From assembly GCA_030641485.1 (NCBI GenBank), contig DAOWHJ010000167.1, positions 1 through 26,170 on the forward strand: a DNA stretch of 26,170 nucleotides. The letters are read 5' to 3'. The DNA comes from Pseudomonadota bacterium. Lineage in GTDB: Bacteria > Desulfobacterota > Anaeroferrophillalia > Anaeroferrophillales > Tharpellaceae. The position numbers were made by a program, and so were the translations under genes. The notes beneath the pieces are model-generated. The model saw only the letters and a list, made by a program, of their open reading frames with translations. It did no database searches and had not been told where the DNA came from. Positions 16,559-23,675 of the stretch are shown one piece after another (the stretch's first letter is position 1; each line of letters opens with the position of its first letter).

Positions 16559-17356
16559 CTACTCCGAACTTTCCGCTGGACTGCTGCGCTTAAAAATCTC
16601 ATCCTCAACCTCCTGCCGGATACTGGGTGGCAGAAAGGAGGAGAGCTTCTCGTAAACCATCATGGGGTTGTTAGACTCAAGAATTGAACGTGCACCCTCA
16701 AAAATAATCTCCAGGAGCAAAACTTCGCGTGTGGTTCGCACTTTAAGTTTTCCCGAAAGCGGGAGAAAAAACATAGTCGCCATCAACGACCCATAGAACG
16801 TCGTCAATAGGGCCACCGCCATCGCGGGACCGATAGTTTCAGGGTTTTCCAGATTACTGAGCATCTGCACCAAGCCAATGAGGGTACCAAGCATCCCGAA
16901 TGCAGGTGCAATATTGCCCATTTTGCGAAAGATCTCCTGTGGGATATAGTGGCGCGCCCGCATTGAATCAATTTCGATGACGAGTGTATTAGAAATCATC
17001 TCATGCTCAGCACCATCAGCAATCATCTGACAAGCTTTGCGTAACACCTGATTACTGCTACGCACATCCTGAAGTGCCATAATCCCCTTTTTACGACAGA
17101 CCTCAGCCAGCTGAATCATGACTTTGACCACATCTTCGGGCTTCTCTTCCTTATCCAGAAAGACGATCAACATTGCTTTAAATGCGGTGACAATATCACC
17201 AAAGGGAAAGTTAAACAGGGTTGCCGCTAGGGTGCCACCAACAACAACCATAAGCCCCGGCAGGTTGACAAAGAGCAATACCGAACCACCAAAAAAGATA
17301 GCACTTAAGATCAGTGAAAAACCAGCTAAAATCCCGACAAAAGTTGCAATATCCAT
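16559..17356 (-). CDS. motA: Flagellar stator protein MotA/PomA
   Basis: Inner-membrane stator subunit surrounding MotB and pushing on FliG. Four hydrophobic segments are seen: two near the N terminus and two around residues 145-205. The cytoplasmic loop carries charged residues (CRKKG, MRARH) of the kind that contact the rotor. The conserved prolines of the channel helices are visible in APAFGMLGTLIGL and in FFLPLSGK. The 265 residues suit a PomA-like protein. ATG at 17356 has GAGG 5 nt upstream. The gene begins about 30 nt beyond the 3' end of the RNase P RNA, leaving very little room for a promoter of its own. Confidence 0.93.
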   Translation of the reverse strand: MDIATFVGILAGFSLILSAIFFGGSVLLFVNLPGLMVVVGGTLAATLFNFPFGDIVTAFKAMLIVFLDKEEKPEDVVKVMIQLAEVCRKKGIMALQDVRSSNQVLRKACQMIADGAEHEMISNTLVIEIDSMRARHYIPQEIFRKMGNIAPAFGMLGTLIGLVQMLSNLENPETIGPAMAVALLTTFYGSLMATMFFLPLSGKLKVRTTREVLLLEIIFEGARSILESNNPMMVYEKLSSFLPPSIRQEVEDEIFKRSSPAESSE

Positions 17357-17386
17357 TAAAACCTCAGGGAGTTAATCAAACTAAAA

Positions 17387-17810
17387 AGCTGGAGCCGGCC
17401 TGTAAGCCGAATTCTGTACTTTCACCTTTCACCGCGAAAGAGATGACCATTCATCTAGGATTACGGTTGCCCGTAACCTCAAGCAGCCTACCCGTTTCAC
17501 CGAATCCACTGTTACCAGCAAATCACTTAAGACGAGCCGCCTTAACTCCCAGGCATGAGAGAAATGAAACCTATTTGGCCTTGCACCGGATGGGGTTTAC
17601 CAAGCTATCGATGTCACCATCGACACTGGTGAGCTCTTACCTCACCGTTTCACCCTTACCCTTAATTAATTAAAGGCGGTCTATTTTCTGTGGCACTTGC
17701 CTGCCTGTCACCAGGACTTCGCGTTACGAAGCATCCCGCTCTATGGTGTTCGGACTTTCCTCCCGTAGCTGCAAAAACAGTTACCGGCGGTCATCCAGCC
17801 GACTCCAGCT
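17387..17810 (-). ncRNA. rnpB: RNase P RNA, bacterial class A
   Basis: Catalytic RNA that removes tRNA 5' leaders. The minus strand shows the universally conserved blocks in order: GAGGAAAGTCCG near the 5' end, a GCCACAGAAA block, GGGTGAAACGGTGAGGTAAGAG, GATGAATGG, and ACAGAATTCGGCTTACAGGCC near the 3' end. The ends form helix P1: 17798-17810 pairs with 17387-17399 over 13 bp with one G-U. Length about 424 nt is a little long for class A. A TATAAT box at 17816-17821 would start transcription exactly at its 5' end. A run of five U follows the 3' end. Ends are accurate to a few bases. Confidence 0.96.
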
Positions 17811-17815
17811 TATCT

Positions 17816-17821
17816 ATTATA
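17816..17821 (-). promoter_or_regulatory. -10 box of rnpB
   Basis: A perfect TATAAT on the minus strand ends 5 nt before the 5' end of RNase P RNA. No good -35 hexamer is seen at the right distance; that place is occupied by the end of the zinc-ribbon gene and a 13-bp tandem repeat. Confidence 0.55.
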
Positions 17822-17823
17822 TT

Positions 17824-17849
17824 ACTACTTTTTCTTACTACTTTTTCTT
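17824..17849. repeat. 13-bp tandem duplication at the zinc-ribbon gene stop codon
   Basis: ACTACTTTTTCTT is repeated twice head to tail on the plus strand. On the minus strand the first unit holds the final Lys codons and the TAG stop of the zinc-ribbon gene; the second copies this tail downstream. It also sits where the -35 element of rnpB would be expected. Confidence 0.6.
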
Positions 17850-18563
17850 CTCAACTTCAGCTTCAGCACGATTAACCATAATCCGCTGACAGTTAGGACA
17901 ACTCATCATCTCCTGCCCTTTCAACAGATCAATATAGACCTGTGGTGGGACATTGACATTACAACCTAGGCAGGTTCCATTCTCGACGGCAACGACGGCA
18001 TTTTTATAGCGCTTGCGAATGCGCAGATATCGACGCATAAAAGCCTGCTCAAGACCTTTGGTCTTGGTCTGACGCCCGCGCTCTCCTGACTTGATCTTGC
18101 GCTCAAGAGTCGCAACTTTCGTTGAGATTGCCTTCTCTTCGATAGCCATCTCCTCATTTTTTGCGGCCATATCTTTGTCATTTTCAGCTATCTGTTCTTT
18201 AATCGAATCGATCTCTTCAACCAAACCAGCCAGCTCAAGTTCTTGCCTCTCCAACTGTTTCTGGTTATGCTCAAGCTCTTTCAAAACAGCAAAGTACTCT
18301 TTATTGTTAGCAATCTGAGCAATTTTTTCTTTGGATTGAGCAATCAAACCTTTTAGCTGCTCGACTTTATCTCGCAGATCACGGCGCTCAACTTCTTTCG
18401 TCGCCAGCTCGCTCTTATATTCCGCTTCTGCACCGCTCAGTAAAACGATATCCTCTTTAATGTTATCCAGTTTTGGCGCAAAGCTCTCCTGGGTATCACG
18501 AATTCCATCAAGACCCGCATCGATTGCCTGGAGATCCCAAAGCAGCTGCATCTGTTTTTCCAA
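17838..18563 (-). CDS. Coiled-coil protein with C4 zinc ribbon (COG1579 / zf-RING_7)
   Basis: About 240 residues. Roughly the first 170 are a long, charged, helical coiled coil (Glu/Lys/Gln-rich, e.g. EHNQKQLERQELEL). A C-terminal zinc ribbon follows, with Cys pairs in GTCLGCNV and SCPNCQRI. The protein family is widespread and its function is not established; nucleic-acid or chaperone roles have been proposed for relatives. The order nif3, this gene, rnpB is common in deltaproteobacteria as far as I recall. A GTG at 18569 lies only 1 nt after an AGGAGGA site, whereas the in-frame TTG at 18563 has ideal spacing (7 nt), so TTG is taken as the start. Confidence 0.85.
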   Translation of the reverse strand: MEKQMQLLWDLQAIDAGLDGIRDTQESFAPKLDNIKEDIVLLSGAEAEYKSELATKEVERRDLRDKVEQLKGLIAQSKEKIAQIANNKEYFAVLKELEHNQKQLERQELELAGLVEEIDSIKEQIAENDKDMAAKNEEMAIEEKAISTKVATLERKIKSGERGRQTKTKGLEQAFMRRYLRIRKRYKNAVVAVENGTCLGCNVNVPPQVYIDLLKGQEMMSCPNCQRIMVNRAEAEVEKKK

Positions 18564-18612
18564 CGTCACTTCCTCCTGTTAACTCTAATTTCACAATAAT
18601 CCAAAGGGGTCA

Positions 18613-19764
18613 CTACATAACAGTCCAGGGTTCTTGCTCCGACTGTGCAGTTGCAACCTCTATACTAACATTATTTCCCAAGACAAAATCACGACACCAT
18701 CTGGCACAGACCTCAACGACATGCCTCTCAGTCGCAAAATGACCCGCATCCAAAACCGGGATTTCACCTTGCTCTAAGACCGAACGAGCATCATGGTATT
18801 TCAAATCTCCAGTAACAAAAAGATCAGCCCCGGCAATTTGTGCTGCTTTGTAAAGAGAAAAACCACTACCACCACAAAGAGCAATCCTTTTCACACACTT
18901 TTTCAAGCCTCCACCAATCAATTTGACGGAAGTAGCATTAAGTCGATTCTTAACGAGTAAAGAGAACTCATCAATATCTGTTTCATGGGCAATTTCGCCA
19001 ATGCGACCAGCACCACAACCAGGCTCAGAGAAACGTGCTGAATAGAGATCGTAAGCCGGAACTTCATAAGGATGAGCTTGTTGCAGGGCTGCAAGCACTC
19101 GAGAAATTAGCTTCTCATCAAGTGTCATCTCCAGGCGCACCTCATCGACAAAGTTGATTTTCCCAACCTCCCCAACCTGAGGAACAGCCCCGACTCCAGG
19201 CCTGAACGTGCCGGTTCCCGACGAACGAAAAGAGCATTCATTGTAACGACCTACCCCTAATTCTCCTGCACCTGCCGCAAACAAAGCCGCTGCCACCCGA
19301 TCAACAGCGGTAACCGGCACAAAGATTATCAATTTGCAACTCTGGCCTAAACCGGGAATAATCGGAGAACATCCATCAACCCCCAACAGTTCTGCAAGAT
19401 GGTCATTGACTCCACCGGAAACACTGTCGAGATTGGTATGAGCACTGAACAGTGTAATCTCGCTGGCTAAAGACCGACTTAATAATATACCCGGAAACGC
19501 ATGCAAGCCAAGCCTCGCCAAAGGGTTAGTCATGAGTGGATTGTTACTAAAAACAAAATTAGCCCCAATAGCAAGCGCCTCGTCAATCACCTCGTCAGAT
19601 ATATCAAGGCAGCAAAGAACCCCCTTTAGAGGGGTCTTCCGAGTTCCGGCCTGCAAACCACAATTATCCCACGACTCACTCAACCGGTTGGGAACCAATG
19701 TTTCGAGATAGCCGATCAGATCAGCATGACAAAGCGGTTTTGCAATACCTGAAACAGATTCCAT
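18613..19764 (-). CDS. Nif3-family (GTP cyclohydrolase I type 2/YbgI-like) protein with altered metal motif
   Basis: Nif3/DUF34 proteins form toroidal hexamers with a dinuclear metal centre; their enzymatic role is unsettled. This one (383 aa) has the N-terminal SWDNCGLQAG block, the SAHTNLD motif (Asp113), and the C-terminal DAGHFATE motif (His342, Glu346). A central insertion of about 100-130 residues between the two Nif3 halves resembles the PII-like/CutA-like insert of longer members. The family motif SHHPL, whose paired His bind the metals, here reads S-N-N-P-L (Asn74-Asn75, codons AAC AAT). Both changes are single first-base C-to-A substitutions in an otherwise intact gene. ATG at 19764 has GAGG 10 nt upstream. 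A hairpin with a U-tract lies directly before it. Confidence 0.88.
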   Translation of the reverse strand: MESVSGIAKPLCHADLIGYLETLVPNRLSESWDNCGLQAGTRKTPLKGVLCCLDISDEVIDEALAIGANFVFSNNPLMTNPLARLGLHAFPGILLSRSLASEITLFSAHTNLDSVSGGVNDHLAELLGVDGCSPIIPGLGQSCKLIIFVPVTAVDRVAAALFAAGAGELGVGRYNECSFRSSGTGTFRPGVGAVPQVGEVGKINFVDEVRLEMTLDEKLISRVLAALQQAHPYEVPAYDLYSARFSEPGCGAGRIGEIAHETDIDEFSLLVKNRLNATSVKLIGGGLKKCVKRIALCGGSGFSLYKAAQIAGADLFVTGDLKYHDARSVLEQGEIPVLDAGHFATERHVVEVCARWCRDFVLGNNVSIEVATAQSEQEPWTVM

Positions 19765-19783
19765 CGAGAAAAAACCTCAGCCA

Positions 19784-19818
19784 TAAAAAAAGTGCACCCT
19801 ATCTTGAAGGGTGCACTT
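19784..19818 (-). terminator. Hairpin with U-tract upstream of nif3 (terminator or attenuator)
   Basis: On the minus strand an 11-bp perfect stem (arms 19808-19818 and 19790-19800, 7-nt loop) is followed immediately by a run of T, the form of an intrinsic terminator. It ends only about 20 nt before the nif3 start codon. On the plus strand the T-run is interrupted, so minus-strand action is favoured. It may end the tRNA-Met transcript, or control read-through into nif3. Confidence 0.65.
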
Positions 19819-19906
19819 CTATTTTTCCGCTTCCAGGCAACTCAAACGCTTTGGCAGAGTTACATTCAGGACACATATAGATAAATAACTTTCTAATAAG
19901 CAGCAT
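19799..19906 (-). CDS. Possible 25-35 aa mini-ORF with CPxC motif upstream of nif3
   Basis: An open frame begins at an ATG at 19906 (35 codons) or at an in-frame ATG at 19876 (25 codons, starting M-C-P-E-C-N). It ends in TAG at 19799-19801, at the loop/3'-arm junction of the hairpin described above. The CPEC motif is half of a zinc knuckle; no second Cys pair exists. A GAG very near the first ATG is the only ribosome-site candidate. It could be a leader peptide, the remnant of a small zinc-ribbon gene, or chance. I do not recognise it. Confidence 0.25.
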   Translation of the reverse strand: MLLIRKLFIYMCPECNSAKAFELPGSGKIEVHPSR

Positions 19907-19996
19907 CTCTACTCAAAAACTTTGAGGCCATAAAGCTTAACCCGACAGAACTTAGTTAAGTGACCTCAATTCAGATTACTTTAAATTGTCAAATGA

Positions 19997-20069
19997 TGGG
20001 CCCACCTGGGTTCGAACCAGGGACCTACCGGTTATGAGCCGGTGGCTCTTCCAGCTGAGCTATAGGCCC
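19997..20069 (-). tRNA. tRNA-Met (anticodon CAT)
   Basis: The 73-nt minus-strand cloverleaf is complete. Acceptor GGGCCTA pairs with TGGGCCC; D stem GCTC/GAGC; anticodon stem ACCGG/CCGGT with loop CTCATAA (anticodon CAT); variable loop AGGTC; T arm CCTGG-TTCGAAC-CCAGG. The discriminator is A and the CCA tail is not encoded (TCA follows). It is read as elongator tRNA-Met. A tRNA-Ile with modified CAT cannot be excluded, and an initiator is unlikely because the first acceptor pair is normal and the anticodon stem lacks three G-C pairs. Confidence 0.95.
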
Positions 20070-20094
20070 TCTAACAAGCTGATTGAAGCCGGGT

Positions 20095-20124
20095 TTTCTA
20101 CATCACAAACCACTCATTTGTCAA
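20095..20124 (-). promoter_or_regulatory. Promoter of the tRNA-Met gene
   Basis: A consensus TTGACA (20119-20124) and TAGAAA (20095-20100) spaced by 18 nt lie about 25 nt before the tRNA. Transcription would start near 20088. No other clear promoter was found between here and nif3, so this one may also serve the genes beyond the tRNA. Confidence 0.55.
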
Positions 20125-20356
20125 GTAAAAAACTATCTTTCACAACATCCTTTAATCACAAATGCCATTTTCAAGCAATCACTCACTCACTAATTACCCT
20201 TGCATACCTTTTATCATTGTGCCATAAGACCCCGCAAAGACCCTGACAGTTTGTGGACAGCACTTGAAACAAACTAGTGCCCGACCAAAACTAACTTGCG
20301 GGCTTAAGCCCGCATTAACAGCCAACAGGCGGGAACCGCTACCATCAATTTGACTT
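20125..20356. other. Gap upstream of the dynamin-like gene
   Basis: No convincing gene. It contains AGTTTGT/ACAAACT arms (20248-20254 and 20269-20275), which compete with GCACT/AGTGC arms for the same bases, and the palindrome at 20298-20313. I see no good promoter or Shine-Dalgarno for the downstream gene. Confidence 0.4.
20298..20313. repeat. Perfect 16-bp palindrome GCGGGCTTAAGCCCGC
   Basis: A self-complementary 16-mer about 45 nt before the dynamin-like gene. It may be an operator for a dimeric regulator or one copy of a dispersed palindromic element; one window cannot distinguish these. Confidence 0.6.
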
Positions 20357-22477
20357 ATGACTGCAAATAACACCAAGCCTAATTTATCAATTAATTTCAG
20401 CACCAGGACAAAAAAGCTTGACGATATCCTGGCCCAACTTGAAAACCTGTGGCCTGACAGTGGTGACCGCTTGCAGCGTTGGCGCCAGACCCTGAACACT
20501 ATAAATAAATTACGCCTAAATTTCAGCCTTCCAGTAACCTGCATTGGCCCGGTAAAATCAGGAAAAAGTACTCTCATTAACGCCTTGGCTGGAGCTGACC
20601 TGCTACCAACCGGGGCTGGCATCACGACCAATTTCCCCACGACCCTTAGTGCCGGAGAAAAATTCTCAGCCAAGATCACGCTCCAACCCAGTATCGTGAT
20701 TAATGAACTGTTCAGTAAAGCAGCTCACCTGCTTTTTAGTGATGAATTGCAAAATTCATCACTATCTCTATTCGAAACTGATGATCAACTGCAAGTCAGG
20801 GAACTCATCAAGAATCATCAGGTCCATGGCAATCTCACCCAGCATGGCATTTTCAATGAATCCTACCGGCTTCTCAAAAATCTTACTGCCGGAGCCGACA
20901 AAGTCAGTAAATACTACGACAACCAAGAGCTCAACTTCACAATCAACGACCCTGAAGAACCAGCTTACCGACACTTTATTAGAGATGAAACTCGTTCACC
21001 ATTTCTTAGTGAGATCCATATCAAAGCTCCGCTAAAACTACTACCGCCGCACCTCTCATTACGCGACCTGCCCGGACTAGACACACCAAACCCCAGCCAT
21101 CAAAGCATCATTATCCAGCAACTTAGCGAGAGCCCGGCTCTGATCTATGTTGTCAATAGCCGTATAGGTTTACGCCAAGCCGATTATCAACTCCTCGAAC
21201 ACTTGCACCAACTCGGGTTACAAGAGCGCCTACTTTTTGTCATCAATCTCGACCTTGATGTTCATCTCGACGCAGATGAACTCAAAATCATGGTCCAACG
21301 CTGTACAGACGAACTGAACGAATTAGGCTTCACCCAACCTAAATACGCCTTTTCTGCCCTAGCTCTCTTCTGGACTCAAAAAGAGATTTTTGACCAACTT
21401 AACCTAACCTGCAAGCGGCGCCTGCAAACCTGGCAGGAAGAGCAGAAAAAACTAAAAATTGCCGACGCCGGGGCCAAAAAATTCCTGGACCGACTGTCAG
21501 AATTAGGCAGAAATGAGGCCACTAACACCCTACTCCAACACAGCGAAAAACGACTGCTACAGGTAGCTAACAACACTAAACTCCTGATCAACAACGAACT
21601 TTACCAACTAGAACAAAAGGGTGACTCCTTTAGATATGACTTAAACCGTCAAGCTGATGACCGTAACAAAATTGATGCTGTTTTAAATGAGACCGAACGC
21701 ATCATCACCGGAATCTGTAATGATGTCGAAAAATTCGGTCATAACGAAATCATTAAATGGCTCGACGACAAAAAAGAGCTAAGTTTTCGTACTCAACTCG
21801 AACAGATCATCGCCAACTACCAGGCACCGCTAGAGTTACTGCCAGAAAAAAACCGCAACCCGCTTACACCCGTGCGTTTCATCGACAACCACTTCCAGCT
21901 TACAGTACCAGTTAAGATTCAGGAAAAAACCACGATAGAGACCATTAAATTTCTCAACAATCTTCACTTAGAACTTAATGAACGCCTGCTTAAAGGGTGT
22001 GCCCCACTCTTTATTCTCTGTGAAAATTTTGTCAAACATGGAGAAATCCAACAAAATGAATTACCTTTACCAGTAAAAATTGGGGGGAATATCCCACTAT
22101 TCACCCTGAGTAGTGAAGCTGAGGAACGCTTTGCTATGATCGATAAAATCTACGATATGGCACAATTGTTAGGCCGAAAAATAATTCGCTTCAGACGACA
22201 ACTCACTCTCGGTCAGGAATATAGCCAGCAAATAAAAACGGCAGCTCACAGGGAGCTGCCGCGCTGGCTTAAAAATTATAGGGAACAACTAAAATACGCC
22301 CTTATCCGACCTCACATCAATGAATGCAATGAACTTGTCAGCACTTTCTTCACCGACCTTTTAGCTAGTAGCCAGACGATTTTGCAAGGCTCAAGTCAGT
22401 TAACTGACTTGAGCCGCGAGGCCACGACCAAACGTACACGTGAGCTTGAAGCATTATTATTACGCCTCCAGGAGTAA
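20357..22477 (+). CDS. Dynamin-like large GTPase (706 aa)
   Basis: Resembles bacterial dynamin-family proteins, which bind membranes and help in fission, fusion or stress protection. G1 P-loop GPVKSGKST is at 64-72, switch Thr of G2 at about 90-91 (ITTN), and G3 DLPG at 237-240. The expected G4 (N/T-K-x-D) is replaced by INLDLD at 296-301, with no Lys. The remaining 400 residues are largely helical, with heptad-like Leu/Glu/Lys patterns, as in a stalk. No clear membrane helix is seen, so membrane contact would be by a paddle or an end helix. It stands alone between a tRNA on the other strand and a convergent operon, whereas bacterial dynamins often come as neighbouring pairs. No Shine-Dalgarno is evident before the ATG. 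Confidence 0.82.
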   Translation: MTANNTKPNLSINFSTRTKKLDDILAQLENLWPDSGDRLQRWRQTLNTINKLRLNFSLPVTCIGPVKSGKSTLINALAGADLLPTGAGITTNFPTTLSAGEKFSAKITLQPSIVINELFSKAAHLLFSDELQNSSLSLFETDDQLQVRELIKNHQVHGNLTQHGIFNESYRLLKNLTAGADKVSKYYDNQELNFTINDPEEPAYRHFIRDETRSPFLSEIHIKAPLKLLPPHLSLRDLPGLDTPNPSHQSIIIQQLSESPALIYVVNSRIGLRQADYQLLEHLHQLGLQERLLFVINLDLDVHLDADELKIMVQRCTDELNELGFTQPKYAFSALALFWTQKEIFDQLNLTCKRRLQTWQEEQKKLKIADAGAKKFLDRLSELGRNEATNTLLQHSEKRLLQVANNTKLLINNELYQLEQKGDSFRYDLNRQADDRNKIDAVLNETERIITGICNDVEKFGHNEIIKWLDDKKELSFRTQLEQIIANYQAPLELLPEKNRNPLTPVRFIDNHFQLTVPVKIQEKTTIETIKFLNNLHLELNERLLKGCAPLFILCENFVKHGEIQQNELPLPVKIGGNIPLFTLSSEAEERFAMIDKIYDMAQLLGRKIIRFRRQLTLGQEYSQQIKTAAHRELPRWLKNYREQLKYALIRPHINECNELVSTFFTDLLASSQTILQGSSQLTDLSREATTKRTRELEALLLRLQE

Positions 22478-22489
22478 AGACTGGTGCAG

Positions 22490-22819
22490 TTATACCTTTA
22501 TGTCAATATGCTTACCGGTGTAGCGTAATGATTGTGACGTTCCTTCACCTGCCGGGTTATCATCTTCAGATTCACCACTACCACTACCAGTACCATCCTG
22601 GTTCGACTGAGACTGCTCCTGCTGGCGGCGCGCGTCACGGTCTTTGATGAGAACTGTATCCTCAGTGGTTTGCACCTGTTTCTCTTTTTGCTTCGCATCA
22701 ACGAGATGTTGCGCGGCAAGTTTACTCTGCTCAACCTCGGCCCCATGCGCACCCTGCTGCTGAACCTTGCCAACGGTATCGGTCTGCAACATAATCTGCT
22801 GTAAATCACCAACTCGCAT
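22490..22819 (-). CDS. Small hydrophilic Gln/Ser/Gly-rich protein, unknown (109 aa)
   Basis: Not recognised with confidence. The N-terminal half (MRVGDLQQIMLQTDTVGKVQQ onward) is helical and Gln/Lys/Glu-rich with no Cys. The middle is low complexity (repeated Ser-Gly, Glu-Asp), and the last residues, YTGKHIDIKV, form a short hydrophobic strand. No signal peptide or membrane segment is present. The ATG at 22819 has an excellent GGGAGGAG 5 nt upstream; an in-frame TTG at 22834 precedes it. It starts 65 nt after ymdB with no terminator between, so it probably belongs to the rny-ymdB operon. I have an impression of similar small proteins after ymdB in related bacteria, but could not check. Confidence 0.7.
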   Translation of the reverse strand: MRVGDLQQIMLQTDTVGKVQQQGAHGAEVEQSKLAAQHLVDAKQKEKQVQTTEDTVLIKDRDARRQQEQSQSNQDGTGSGSGESEDDNPAGEGTSQSLRYTGKHIDIKV

Positions 22820-22884
22820 CAGCACTCCTCCCAAAGTAGCAAGAAAAAAGAGTGATCATAAGACCACCCTTTCAATATACACAA

Positions 22885-23673
22885 TCAAGCGGGAATATGC
22901 AAACGCCTGATAGACAGGGCTTTGCCACTACTTTCATCAACCTCAACAACAACTGCAGAGAACCAGGGGTCACTCTTTTCAACCTCATAACGTTGCGGTT
23001 TCCCATCAAGAAATTTTTTGATCACGCGATCTGGTTTCATACCGATAATCGAGTTGCGCCCGCCCACCATTCCAACATCAGTTATATAGGCCGTTCCCAG
23101 GGGCATAATTCGCTCATCAGCAGTCTGGACATGGGTGTGGGTTCCAACAAAGAGAGAGACCTGACCATCAAGGTAGGTAGCCAGGGCATTTTTTTCAGAG
23201 GTCGTTTCGGCATGAAAATCGACCACAACAATATTTGCTTCAGACCTTAACTCCTCAACCAATTCACGGCCCACCCGAAATGGGCAGTCCGCTGGACCAA
23301 CAAAAACACGGCCAGCCAGATTAACAATTCCGACCTTAATCTGCGGGCGTTGATCCAGACTTAAGACAACCATCCCCCGACCAAGGTCTCCAACCGGATA
23401 GTTGGCCGGACGCAAAAGCCTGCAATTTTCACGCAGATAACCTTCAATCTCCTTCTGATCCCAAATATGATTACCACTGGTAAGTACATCGATCCCTAGA
23501 CCAAAGAGCTCATCCGCAATCTTTGGGGTAATACCAAAACCACCGGCAGAATTCTCACCGTTGGCAATTATCAGGTCTAAATCATATTCGACCTTAAGGC
23601 CAGGCAACAAGGAAGCAACCGCTCGGCGACCAGGACGACCAATAATATCTCCGATGAAAAGTAGCTTGACCAC
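22885..23673 (-). CDS. ymdB: YmdB-family metallophosphoesterase (TIGR00282)
   Basis: Calcineurin-like phosphoesterase; the Bacillus YmdB hydrolyses 2',3'-cyclic nucleotides in vitro and interacts functionally with RNase Y. Metal ligands are all in place: Asp9 in FIGDIIG, Glu40-Asn41 in NGENSAGG, Asn68-His69 in SGNHIWD, His154 in DFHAE, and His179/His181 in GTHTHVQTAD. The 262 residues are the family length. The start is GTG at 23673, 2 nt after the rny stop, with only a weak ribosome site, implying coupling to rny translation. The rny-ymdB order is widely conserved. Confidence 0.93.
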   Translation of the reverse strand: MVKLLFIGDIIGRPGRRAVASLLPGLKVEYDLDLIIANGENSAGGFGITPKIADELFGLGIDVLTSGNHIWDQKEIEGYLRENCRLLRPANYPVGDLGRGMVVLSLDQRPQIKVGIVNLAGRVFVGPADCPFRVGRELVEELRSEANIVVVDFHAETTSEKNALATYLDGQVSLFVGTHTHVQTADERIMPLGTAYITDVGMVGGRNSIIGMKPDRVIKKFLDGKPQRYEVEKSDPWFSAVVVEVDESSGKALSIRRLHIPA

Positions 23674-23675
23674 AA

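Noticed and set aside
17314..17875. Plus-strand open frames of 119 and 61 codons
   Set aside because: They lie over the RNase P RNA gene and are its antisense.
19997..20356. tRNA-associated genomic island around the dynamin-like gene
   Set aside because: No integrase and no repeated copy of the tRNA 3' end; the gene lies on the 5' side of the tRNA.
20194..20679. 161-codon open frame on the minus strand
   Set aside because: Covers the start and P-loop of the dynamin-like gene on the other strand; Arg/Ser/Val-rich with no recognisable motif.
22498..22812. 104-codon minus-strand frame overlapping the small Gln-rich gene
   Set aside because: It overlaps in another frame the gene that has the strong GGGAGGAG ribosome site, and its Arg/Ser/Val composition looks like an out-of-frame shadow.
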